A stretch of DNA of 64,000 nt, from contig WPIO01000055.1 of assembly GCA_009760855.2 (NCBI GenBank), forward strand, positions 1,653,501-1,717,500. Reading direction: 5' to 3'. This stretch comes from Cristatella mucedo (taxonomy: Eukaryota > Bryozoa > Phylactolaemata > Cristatellidae). Positions 1-9,806 of this stretch are shown piece after piece (within the stretch, counting starts at the first letter, position 1; each line of letters starts with the position of its first letter). The notes under the pieces are model-generated. The model was given only the letters and a program-made list of their open reading frames with translations. It did not search any database and was not told the origin of the DNA. Both the position numbers and the translations under genes were made by a program.

Positions 1-630
1 GTGGACTTTTCACTGGCAAAAGACCTGAGCTGTTGTCCTGCAGCTTGAGCCCAGCCTGATTCCGCACTCACAGCAGCTGGAGACCACTACGTGGGGGCCA
101 CGACGGGCCGGCAAACGACGAGTTGTCGACAATCGCCTGCCTGACTTTCGGCGATTGGAGGTATATGGCTGCTGCGATTGGGGGTAGACGGCTGCTGCAT
201 TGCTGCAACTTCAAGAACTGCGGTGAGCCTACTTCTAAGCGACTAAGAAGTTGAGTGTTGTTCTATATACTTCTGAAAGTTTAATCGATATTGTTATGCA
301 GAATTTACAGCTTTTGTACCCTGCGGGTTGGTGATTATTAGCCTGAAAGCCTTACGACAGACCCTGGCTGCCATATTGTTGGGGTGCATAATTACTTATG
401 GACATATGGACCGTATGATTCAAGTAGCCGATCGATGTGCCTACTGTCTGGAAGCCCTGTGAGTCGAGATGGGGGCGTGCAACTCTATGCACTTGCAGAG
501 GTTTTATTGGTATTTCAAGGGCCGGTCTTTCCCCACTTGCCTTTTAATGTAGTCAACGAAAGTTGATCCTGAAGTTGGAGATATGCAGTAGCCTAAGAAA
601 GTAGGCCGGTGTCGGCGTGCGTGTCCACGA
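1..630. other. no gene recognised
   Basis: No frame in this stretch resembles a known protein, and I see no clear repeat. Earlier exons of the STOML2-like gene were looked for here and not found. Confidence 0.5.
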
Positions 631-1531
631 TGTATCTCCGTCTGTAACTCCACAAAGCCATAAATACTATGTGGGTGTTACACAGGAGAGTTTTGTATAG
701 TGCGCTCACAGCCTAAGTGGCTTTCGGTATGCATTCAGTAGCCAACAGACTTTGTCTCACGCAACAAAGAGAAAGTGTGAAGCATAGCTGAGTCAGGAGA
801 GCAGTTGAGGTAGTGAATAGCATGAAAGTAGCAGCTCAGGACTGCAGAAAAGGATGAGCCATAGTCGGCAGAAGGAGAGTAGTTGTCTTTGCGTAAGAAT
901 TGCGGAGGCGAGCTCCACAGTCTAGGACCTGATGAGCTAAAGCTTCTGTCGCCAACGGTCTTTAAGTGGAGGAATGGAACAGCTAATTTATTGTCCATAC
1001 AGGACCTGAGGGTGCGAAGAGGCTGAAACTGGTGCCACAGTTCAGCTAGGTATGGAGGAGCCAAGCCGTGACGGGCCTTGTGAGTCAGCATAAGAACTGC
1101 TCTGTATCCGTTGCTCAACCGGCATCCATCCTAGATCTTTTAGCAAAGAAAATACGTGCTCAAACCTCTGGGGCTTGAAGACTAGCCTTGCAGTCATATT
1201 CATAGCCAGCTGCAGTGGCCTAATAGCTTTCTTTGGTAGACCAGCTTAAAGGGAAATACAATAATCAAGCCGAGGCAGAAGTAAGGAGCTAGTTAAATTT
1301 TTTGCAAATCGCTGAAAGACAGCTTCTAATCTTGAATAGGGATCGGAAGTGATGGCTAACTGTAGAAGCAGTCTTTTGAATAAAGCTTTTAAAATTTAGG
1401 CAGCTGTCGAAAACGACACCTAAATTTCGAGCACGTGGCGATGGTTGCACAACAGCACCACCTATTAGAAGAGCAAAGCCTTTTAATCCAGCCACACGCT
1501 TAGGGTGAGCAGCAGGCTGTCGTGCTCCCAT
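631..1531 (-). mobile_element. LINE-B copy, reverse-transcriptase C-terminal part
   Basis: Read on the minus strand, 1531-1289 encodes an RT thumb-like segment (ARNLGVVFDSCLNFKSFIQ, then a run ending KIRSCLSAICKKF). 1118-735 encodes the usual CR1-type C-terminus (HGLAPPYLAELW, VGDRSFSSSGPRLWSS). Both motifs are typical of CR1/Rex-like non-LTR retrotransposons. The two pieces lie in different frames and are separated by about 170 bases without an open frame, so the copy is dead. The same sequence recurs at about 3.7, 9.5, 21.5, 39.9, 45.8 and 60.9 kb. Confidence 0.85.
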
Positions 1532-2544
1532 ACTGCACCAGAATTCGTGTGTGTGTGCATGTCAGCATCACAAATATAGACACTGACACAGACAAATGGA
1601 TGCTGGAGAGGGACTGTGGCCGCTGGAAGGGATGCCTGCAGCTAACGCCCAGGGTCGCCGCTTTGAGCTCTGCCTCTCGGTTGCCAGTGGTTACTGCTGA
1701 GCACTGCTTGAAAAAGGCTCGTCGTTGCTGACCATCTGTTAAGCCATCTTATTTTCTTTCAACGCCAAACGTATGAAAGCTTAGAATAAGGAGCAATTAG
1801 TGGCGAGATTAAGGCACATCGTTGAAAAAATTCAAAGTGAACCGCAGTCATATGTCGCCTGATCAGCATGTCGCCAGCTGCTCAAATGCTCTGGATGTGG
1901 CCCGAGCGTTTTTGGATATCCTCTGTCGTCTTCGAGGCGGGCTGACTCATCAATCGTGTGGTAGACGCTAACTTGTCTCCACCTCAATCCATTGGCTGTT
2001 TTGTTGCCAACCGAATCTATGCGAATTTTAGCTTGCCTCCTCCCCTTCCCTCCCCTAACTCGACATGAAAAGAAACTCGGTGGAAAGCAGAGAGCGTAGC
2101 TCGCCAGTTTTCGTGCTGCTGACAGTGGAGCTACACTCTCCAACCTTTTAAAGCTACCACGAGGATCGGCAGCCTTGGCCACGTAACCTTGGCCACGCAA
2201 GAAAGCAACCGCAGTGGGAAAGATGACTTGACTAATCCTCCGGAAGACTGGCCCGATCTTTCTCAAACCTATTATTACAAAATTCTGCATGCCTGACCCC
2301 ACGCGGACGTCATTCAGTCTTAGGCTTGTGCTCTCCTCTGCCTCCAGAATTTTCTGTGAATTTCGAACCGTTAAGACCTGCGACGTTGGTGCTGTCCATA
2401 AGAAAATATCTTCCTCATGTACCGGTTGCCCTATCCTCCTTCTGACCTGTCCTTATTGTAGAATGCTACGCACGACACTAGCTAGTGGTCGTGACAAGCT
2501 TGTACCTCCGACTAAACCCTCACCCAGACGGTCTATGGTTTACC
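1532..2544. other. no gene recognised
   Basis: Several unrelated short open frames on both strands, none with recognisable motifs. No clear repeat. Confidence 0.4.
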
Positions 2545-2606
2545 ACAACAATTATAATAACAGTAATAAGGACACATTTTTGTAGCGCCCTCGGAGAACT
2601 GAATCT
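2545..2606 (-). mobile_element. LINE-A 3'-end fragment
   Basis: Reverse complement of the LINE-A terminus: degenerate ATT-type tail followed by GTAGCGCCCTCGGAGAACT, the mirror of the family's 3' hairpin. Confidence 0.7.
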
Positions 2607-2634
2607 CGGGATTGGGAGGGACAGGAGCTGGGCG

Positions 2635-2666
2635 CCCCCCCCCCCCCCCCCGGGGGGGGGGGGGGG
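2635..2666. repeat. C17-G15 homopolymer palindrome
   Basis: Seventeen C are followed directly by fifteen G, giving a perfect snap-back palindrome. It sits 29 bases past a LINE-A 3' fragment. It may be real or an assembly artefact. Confidence 0.9.
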
Positions 2667-3359
2667 CCAGCGAGCCGTGCTGAGGCATTGGAGGCTCCAT
2701 CCTCTAGAAGCCTCTGGTGCCCCTACTCGAGCTCGTGCTGAGCCTTCCAGCTCTGCCTTTGGCGGCAAAGCTTCAGTCTCCTGAAATCTGTGGCCGGAAG
2801 TGCATTCGCTGGCGAGTGCAATCGAGCTGCAATCGGTCATGCTTGCTGCCGCCGCTCGATTGCGATGGCCCCCAGGGTCGCCACCGAGTAACTCGACTGG
2901 CTAATTTCGCTCGGTGAGCACCATCACCAACGGAGCCGCCCGGCCGTGTTTGCGTGCACGCGGTTGCTTAACCTTGCTGTCTGCGCTGCCTGTGCTGCTG
3001 CCTGTCGTGTCCTCTCCTGCAGAGAAAGAGCCATGCCAGCAAAGTATTCCCAGCATTTTTTGCCACAACCATCAGCTCTGTCTCCTTTCTACTGGCAGTG
3101 CACTCTGGCTAGCACTCGCGTAGTCGACGTTGTGACGTACGGTTTGCCGAAGCGGCTTGCTTGCGAGAATATGCCGGGCCTTCCTCACTTGCTCGGCAAT
3201 CCTGTCAGCCGACAGCAGGATTGGATAAAGGGTGGGAGTTGTCCCACCATTCCCACCTCACCCCGTTAGCTGCTGCTTCCCCGAAGCAGGATTGTGGTTT
3301 TCGCTTATTCCGCCTACCTATCTGCCGCCAGCCATAATGTGTTGCCGTGTTTGTTGCAG

Positions 3360-3416
3360 TTGCGATCAACAAAGCCGCCGAAGCCTGGGGCATCCTGTGT
3401 CTCCGCTACGAGATCA
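3360..3416 (+). CDS. STOML2: stomatin-like protein 2, internal exon a (AINKAAEAWGILCLRYEI)
   Basis: First exon of this gene that I can see in the window; earlier exons must lie to the left or are unrecognised. STOML2 is a mitochondrial inner-membrane protein of the stomatin/prohibitin (SPFH) family that binds cardiolipin and organises membrane domains with prohibitins. The exon follows a TTGTTGCAG acceptor, reads AINKAAEAWGILCLRYEI and ends before GTAAGT with one base of a split codon. This is the segment near the end of the SPFH domain, matching animal STOML2 (pattern AINxAAxxWGIxCLRYEI). The next exon at 4406 completes the codon as Lys, giving RYEIKDIKLPPRV. Identification is firm; the upstream extent is unknown. 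Confidence 0.93.
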
Positions 3417-3704
3417 GTAAGTGCTGCAGCGCGAGTGTCGCCGTGCTAAATCGTTGCTCGCTCCTGTCAACTTGTCGCTTGGGAGCATGAGAGGTTTTTT
3501 GGCCAGGCATCTCGTTTCTATCCTAGTTTATATATAGGCTTGCTCACCCTGTAGCAGATATCGTCGTATTGGGCTACTACTTGACAGCGCTGCCTGCACG
3601 CTTGCCCACAGCGCTGCCATCTAGTGTGTGTCTGCTCCGGACGAAAAGGCTGAGACCGACTGAGAATAGGAGGCGGGGAAGTAGATGAGAAGGAGAGACG
3701 AAGG

Positions 3705-4016
3705 TATACTTTGTATCTCCGTCAGTAACTCCACAAAGTCATAAAGACAATGTGGGTGTTACGCAGGAGAGTTTTGTGTATAGCGCACTCACAGCCTAAG
3801 CGGCTTTCGGTACGCATTCGGTAGCCAACAGACTTTGTCTCACGCAACAAAGAGAAAGTGGGAAGCATAGCAGAGTCAGGAGAGCAGTTGAGGTAGTGAG
3901 TAGCATAGAAGTAGCAGTTCAGGACCGCTGAAAAAGATGTGCCATAGTCGGCAGTTGGAGAGTAGATGTCGTTGTGTAAGAATTGTGGAAGCGAGTTCCA
4001 CAGTCTAGGACCTGCA
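3705..4016 (-). mobile_element. LINE-B 3' fragment
   Basis: Minus-strand translation gives GPRLWNSLPQFLHNDIYS and LLRETKSVGY, the same RT C-terminus and 3' flank as the copy at 631-1531. It lies in the STOML2-like intron between exons a and b. Confidence 0.85.
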
Positions 4017-4405
4017 GACAGGCAGAAAAGGATAAGAGAAGAAGAGACAGACGTAAAAGGAGGCGAACGAGACAGATAAAGAAGAGGAGAAGAGACCCAG
4101 AGATTTGCTGCTGCTTTGCTAGTGTGCAACCCCGTGATGGGCTAGGACTTGTTAAAAAAAAACCGGGCCCTCCAAAGATGTGAGACTGCCTTGAGCGGAT
4201 CAGGTCACGTGACCCACTAGACCGTCGTTGGTTGGCTCGTTAGTCGGCTCGGCCAGCCAGCATGTTCGTATTCTGCTTAGGGTCTGTTGTGAAGAACTCC
4301 GCCACGATATTCAGCAGCTACAGCTCATGCGCTGGAGCCGGGCAGCAAGTAGCAAGCGGCATGCAACGCGGCCGGCTGTGACCCCTCTTTATTTCTACCG
4401 TGCAG

Positions 4406-4498
4406 AAGACATCAAGCTGCCTCCGCGTGTCCAGGAGGCCATGCAAATGCAAGTGGAGGCCGAACGGAAGAAGCGAGCCTCCGTCCTCGAATCCGAAG
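4406..4498 (+). CDS. STOML2: stomatin-like protein 2, exon b (KDIKLPPRVQEAMQ...)
   Basis: After a TTTCTACCGTGCAG acceptor the exon reads KDIKLPPRVQEAMQMQVEAE, then RKKRASVLESEG, and ends before GTGAGC. This is the start of the STOML2 coiled-coil/oligomerisation segment that follows the SPFH domain and is among its best conserved stretches (VEAERxKRAxVLESEG). The split codon at the 3' border (G|GT) fits exon c at 5459. Reading frame and both splice sites agree with exons a and c. The exon has no frame disruption. Confidence 0.96.
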
Positions 4499-4851
4499 GT
4501 GAGCGAGAGCAGAGTTGTCTCGCCCTCTCGCCCTTGGGTTCGGCAATGGCTAGCCGAATGGTGGCCAGGTCGCCTTCGTCCTCGGAGAATTTCTCTCACA
4601 ACGTCCACTCGCGACCGCATTGCTACCGTGCTGCACCATGAAGCTTGCCTGGCTGACCTCGGCATCCCACTCGAGGAGAGATAGGCATTGAGGCAACACT
4701 GTGTCTTCGACACCATTACCGGTTCGGAAGCCGTGTAGTCCTTGTTCCTAAACTGGGAGGCCCACCTTTGACCCCGACTGGAGGACAGGGCACCACCGGC
4801 TAATGTATACATACAAGTTAAAAATTTCAATAAATCTTCATATTCTGATTA

Positions 4852-4865
4852 ATATATATACATAC

Positions 4866-4920
<55 letters not shown>

Positions 4921-4947
4921 TATACATATATATATATATACATATAT

Positions 4948-4992
<45 letters not shown>

Positions 4993-4997
4993 CATAT
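4852..4997. repeat. (TA)n microsatellite with TACA interruptions
   Basis: About 145 bases of TA dinucleotides broken by TACATA steps, in the STOML2-like intron between exons b and c. Confidence 0.97.
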
Positions 4998-5458
4998 ACA
5001 CACACCTGGAAGGAAGCAGGCTCTGCGAACGACTTGTGTCGGCCCAGCAACCGACCGACATGGTGGAAGTGCAAAGACTAGCTTGCGCGACATTCCTGGA
5101 TGGCAACCGGTCCGTGCCGTATCCGCTTATCGTGTGACGTGTTTGCAAGCAACACCCCCAACTACATCCTGCATGTGACTGCTTGCCACACAGCATCCAC
5201 GTGACCACTTAGCGCTATTGCTGTTCATTCGCACCGCGTCGGCTGGGCCCCTGCAATGTTCGTTCCCTTGCAATTCGGCACATGTTTGCGAGCTGGCATT
5301 TCCGGCAGCCAGGCTTTTCGAACGTTGCACGTCTCGCGCTGCGCGCCCAAGCGCTCGCGCCAAGCCAGCTTGCAGCTAGCCGTGGCTCAGCGTCAGGCAT
5401 CTCTCTCTCAGCCGAGCACTCGGCAGATGCATTAACGAGTCCGTTCGCTTCCACAAAG

Positions 5459-5557
5459 GTGTGCGTGAGGCTGAAATCAATGTCGCCGAAGGGCGCAAAA
5501 GGTCGACGGTTCTGGCGTCGGAAGCATTCAAAATCGAGAAAATCAATGAGGCGCAAG
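5459..5557 (+). CDS. STOML2: stomatin-like protein 2, exon c (GVREAEINVAEGRKR...)
   Basis: The exon follows CCACAAAG and reads GVREAEINVAEGRKRSTVLA, then SEAFKIEKINEAQG, ending before GTAAGC. It corresponds to the STOML2 alpha-helical segment (family pattern SEGxRExxINVAEGxKxxxxLASEAxxxxxINxAxGEA). The frame is phase-compatible with exon b (G|GT Gly) and exon d (G|GT Gly). A long (AG)n tract begins only 40 bases past the donor, so the splice site sits beside a strongly purine-biased intron start. Confidence 0.96.
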
Positions 5558-5593
5558 GTAAGCTCGCAAAGCTTCGCACAGTCTGCTGTGAGC

Positions 5594-6619
<1,026 letters not shown>

Positions 6620-6770
6620 TGTCTGTTTATAATAATAATAATGCATTTGATAAAGCGCCCTCGTAGAACTCAATCTCTCTCTAGGCGCTTTACATTTGCT
6701 GCAAAGGGAAATGCAATTGAATGGAGAATAATATGATGCTTGATAAACAAACAAAGTGAATAATGCTTTT
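6620..6770 (-). mobile_element. LINE-A 3' end, inverted partner
   Basis: AAT repeats, then AAAGCGCCCTCGTAGAACTC and GGCGCTTTACATTTGCTGC: the LINE-A terminus on the minus strand. It abuts a + strand LINE-A copy, so the two 3' ends point outward. Confidence 0.9.
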
Positions 6771-6799
6771 GCTGTCTCAAACAGGTCGCTGGGACCGGC

Positions 6800-7516
6800 C
6801 TTTCCTCATCTAAGTTGGTCCACGCATTTGTCACATCCCGTCTCGACTTCTGCAACTCACTGCTCGCTGGTCTACCGGCATGTGCGATCAGGCGATTGCA
6901 GCTGGTGCAAAACTCCGCAGCTAGGCTTGTCTGTCGTGAGCATCGCAGTTGCCACATCACACCACTTCTCGCCGACCTGCACTGGCTACCAGTCAAGCAA
7001 CGGATTGACTTAAAGGTTTTGTCGCTTACTTTTAGGTCACTTCATTCTTTGGCTCCAGCCTATCTCTCAGCAGATCTACTCCCCCACCAGGCCAAGCATC
7101 GTACCACCCGCTTTTCGAAATCCAACAGTCTACCAATACCTCGTACAAACCTCAAATCCTTTGGAGACCGTGCATTTAGTTCGTATGCTCCCAAAGCCTG
7201 GAACTTCCTCCCGACTTGCGTCAGAACATCCCCTGGCCTGGCCACATTTAAAAAGAACTTGAAAACACACCTATTTAGGACAGCATTTAGTGGGTCCCTG
7301 TGATTTGTCCTTGATTTGCTTATGCGTGCTGACACTGTGCATGCTGCCACTAACCACATTTGCATGCTGACCCTGTGCATGTCACGCCGAACCATGTTAT
7401 TCATTTTGTTTGTTTATTAAGCATGATTTTACTCACGATTTAATTGCATTTCCCTTTGCAGCAAATGTAAAGCGCCTAGAGAGAGATTAAGCTCTCTGAG
7501 GGCGCTTTATCAAGTA

Positions 7517-7556
<40 letters not shown>
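6800..7556 (+). mobile_element. LINE-A copy, intact RT C-terminus and 3' tail
   Basis: An uninterrupted 162-codon frame (6815-7303) carries the L2/CR1-type RT C-terminal signature: [54 protein letters not shown] and [10 protein letters not shown]. The 3' region 7304-7523 holds the family hairpin (AAAGCGCC ... GGCGCTTT) and ends in an ATT microsatellite. It is 5'-truncated: palm and endonuclease are absent. It lies inside the STOML2-like intron in the sense orientation. Confidence 0.95.
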
Positions 7557-7593
7557 TCCTAGCGAACCATAACACTCGGTTTTCTGTTTCCAG

Positions 7594-7682
7594 GTGATGC
7601 CGAAGCCATCGTCGCCCGAGCGGCAGCCCGAGCCGAGGCAATACAGATGATCGCCAAGTCCATCGGAGCAGAGGCTAGTTCT
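7594..7682 (+). CDS. STOML2: stomatin-like protein 2, exon d (GDAEAIVARAAARAEAIQ...)
   Basis: The exon follows CTGTTTCCAG and reads GDAEAIVARAAARAEAIQMI, then AKSIGAEASS. It matches the STOML2 segment GEAxAxxAxAxARAEAIxxxA that precedes the conserved VAEQYV block. The 3' border is the weak point: phase requires a complete codon, and the best placed GT is in TCT|GTCGTC, a poor donor. If it were not used, translation would stop two codons later (VV, stop). The start is firm and the end approximate. Confidence 0.88.
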
Positions 7683-7936
7683 GTCGTCTAGTGCCTGCAC
7701 GCCCGCTCATTCTGCAGCCACAGCGCTAGTCCTGCCGGCGGCAAGGGGCTGGTCCTCGGCCGTCCCGCGGTTTTCGGCCAGACTGTGCATTGTGCAAGTC
7801 TCGTGATGTGCCGCGCCTCGATTCCTGCCCTTGGACGTAGCGCAGCCATCAATTTGATTGTGCAAGCTCGGCAGTGGCGGCAGCCGCAGCCGAGCAAGGA
7901 TGGACCATGACACGGCCCTACTGGCCCGTGCTCTCA

Positions 7937-7937
7937 C

Positions 7938-7972
<35 letters not shown>
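7937..7972. repeat. (CT)n microsatellite upstream of an acceptor
   Basis: About 36 bases of CT repeat ending about 25 bases before the exon e acceptor at 7995-7996, where it can serve as polypyrimidine tract. Confidence 0.9.
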
Positions 7973-7976
<4 letters not shown>

Positions 7977-7996
7977 ATTCGTGGGTTTCCTTGTAG

Positions 7997-8125
7997 CACG
8001 GTGCTGATGCAGTCTCACTGAACGTCGCCGAGCAGTACGTGACCGCCTTTGGCAATCTGGCGAAAGAGAGCAACACGATTCTTCTGCCCACCAACGCAGG
8101 CGATGCCGGCTCCATGGTGGCGCAG
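7997..8125 (+). CDS. STOML2: stomatin-like protein 2, exon e (VAEQYVTAFGNLAKES...)
   Basis: After TTTCCTTGTAG the exon encodes 43 codons: HGADAVSLNVAEQYVTAFGN, then LAKESNTILLPTNAGDAGSM and VAQ, ending before GTAATC. VAEQYVxAFxxLAKxSNTILLPxNxGDxxSMVAQ is the STOML2 C-terminal hallmark, which separates it from stomatin proper. Family members continue about 30-60 residues beyond MVAQ, so at least one more exon is expected. I did not find it. A short frame after the CCTCGCAG at 8200-8207 (HRSAPSCL, stop) is possible but unsupported. Confidence 0.96.
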
Positions 8126-8575
8126 GTAATCGGCGTCTGCAGTGGGCGCTATTGAGGCTGTGGGGGAGGCATCGGTGCCTCGTCATTGAGCCTTCGTCCC
8201 TCGCAGCATCGTTCCGCCCCGTCCTGCTTGTGAGCCACGTGTGCCGCATCACCGGCTAGATGCAGCTGTAGACTGCGTTCGATTGGCCCGACTGTCGGTC
8301 GCTCGAATTAGTCAGCCCTGCCTTGCTGTCGAATCGTTGCTGACCTAGCCGGTGGAGGCTTGCACGCACTTCTCAGACCCAGCCTCGACTGCTTCAAACT
8401 ACCTTGCAGCTTCGCCCGTGTCGTTATGTCACGTGGCTGGCAACGACAGCCGTAAGGGTAATTAACCAAAGGAACTTTGGTTTACATCTATATCATTTAT
8501 CAAACAGGCATAAAAAGCACTAAACTAGCCGACACCTAGTGTCTTAAGAGCTTCGAAGGGCTATTGCACTGTTAT
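8126..8575. other. nothing recognised (terminal STOML2-like exon expected nearby)
   Basis: No conserved frame. The last STOML2-like exon is expected between here and about 10.85 kb. An AATAAA at 10844-10849 is the only obvious poly(A) candidate on this strand. Confidence 0.35.
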
Positions 8576-8577
8576 GT

Positions 8578-9440
8578 AATGTACACTCAAATGCATAAGT
8601 ATTTGGAGCGTCTAGATTTGCTTGATTAGCAGCTTATTCTAAGCCCTCGACTGGACCGGAGCCAGGATAACTTTGTCTATGCAGGCGCTTCACAAATGTC
8701 CTAAAGTTGGAGGCACTAGAGGAGCGCTTTGCATCGGCACAAGCTCATACTTGTCTGCAAGCATTGTCCGTGAACCTAGTTAGCAGCCATACCGTCAGCT
8801 GGTTGGATGAGGCTGGTCTGCATTTCCGATTTGCAAAAAGGAAATCACAGCTCAGCAAAGAATATGATAGGCCGTTTACCGTGGGCTCAGATCCACGGGA
8901 CTACTACTGAAGATTAGGGTAGAGTAGTGTGGAGTGACGTTGCGTGAGGAAGCAAATTCAAGTTCTTGTCGAACTATGTAAGAGAAGGCTTTAGTGCATC
9001 GGCGACCCAACAAAGCCTACTCACCCAAGTGACTGCAGCCAACGGTTAAATTCGGGGTAAAAGTTATCGTGGTATGTGGGTGCTTCAGCAGAAATGGCAT
9101 CGGAGTCCTGCATCGCATACCAGACTGCATGATCCCAGACGTTTTAGTCATAGAACGTTGGATTCTCAAATCCTATGTCATTTCGTGGACTGGGTTACAA
9201 TTCCTAACACGGCAACTGCCCAAAACACACCATCGTCAAAGTTAAGTATATTGTTTTCTAACAATTTCCCCGAGTTCGGTCACCTTACTGTGGCGGTTAA
9301 GGACTGGCCGAGTCAGTCTCAGGACCTTGACCCAATCAGACATTAGTCGGGTCGGGCCAAGGTCAAGCAATGGTTACTGCAACTGGCAGTCCATATAATA
9401 ACTGCTGATGCCCTTTTTGAACGCGTGTAGCGAGCCTGGG
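8578..9440 (+). mobile_element. Tc1/mariner-type transposon relic
   Basis: Translation in shifting frames gives Tc1 transposase blocks in the expected order: a helix-turn-helix remnant (SSHTVSWLDEAGLHFRFAKR, then KSQLSKEY) near 8780-8860, and later WPSQSQDLDPIRH at 9304-9343, matching the family's WPSQSPDLNPIE before the final catalytic acid. Many stops and frameshifts lie between. A left end resembling Tc1 termini (CACTCAAATGCATAAGTATT) is at about 8583; I could not find the right inverted repeat. Confidence 0.85.
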
Positions 9441-9469
9441 ATAGCTTCTTAGCAGCCTATATTTTCTTT

Positions 9470-9693
9470 TGAGTTTTAACCTCTTTCTGAAGCTCCGCAA
9501 AGACTAAGTGGGTGTTACGCATGAGAGCTTTCTATGGCTCACTCAAAGCCTAAGCAGTTTGTGGTGCGAAAACGTTAGCCAGCAGACTTCATCCCACAGA
9601 GAAAGCCAAGAACCGAGAGCGAGAAGCCCAGTCAGAAGAGCAGTCGAGGAAGTGACGTAGCGACTCGGGAAAGCAGCAGCTCAGGACTCTAGC
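9470..9693 (-). mobile_element. LINE-B 3' fragment
   Basis: Diverged match to the 3' part of the LINE-B copy at 631-900 (TGGGTGTTACGCATGAGAG, AGCCAGCAGACTTCATCCC, AGCAGCTCAGGACT). It stops exactly where the 14-bp tandem array begins. Confidence 0.75.
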
Positions 9694-9806
9694 ATGCTAC
9701 GTAAGCAATGCTACGTAAGCAATGCTACGTAAGCAATGCTACGTAAGCAATGCTACGTAAGCAATGCTACGTAAGCAATGCTACGTAAGCAATGCTACGT
9801 AAGCAA
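9694..9806. repeat. 14-bp tandem array, 8 identical copies
   Basis: Unit ATGCTACGTAAGCA repeated eight times without a visible substitution. Each unit holds the palindrome TACGTA. The lack of divergence points to a recent expansion. Confidence 0.97.

Noticed and set aside
2946-3269. Upstream STOML2 exon
   Set aside because: Searched for the SPFH segment with TMRSELG and DKVFRER patterns; not present in any + frame from 1 to 3359.
8208-8234. Terminal STOML2 exon HRSAPSCL
   Set aside because: It would use an 82-base intron, and the residues have no resemblance to the family C-terminus; left unassigned.
9694-9806. CRISPR array
   Set aside because: Direct 14-bp units with no spacers, in a eukaryotic sequence.
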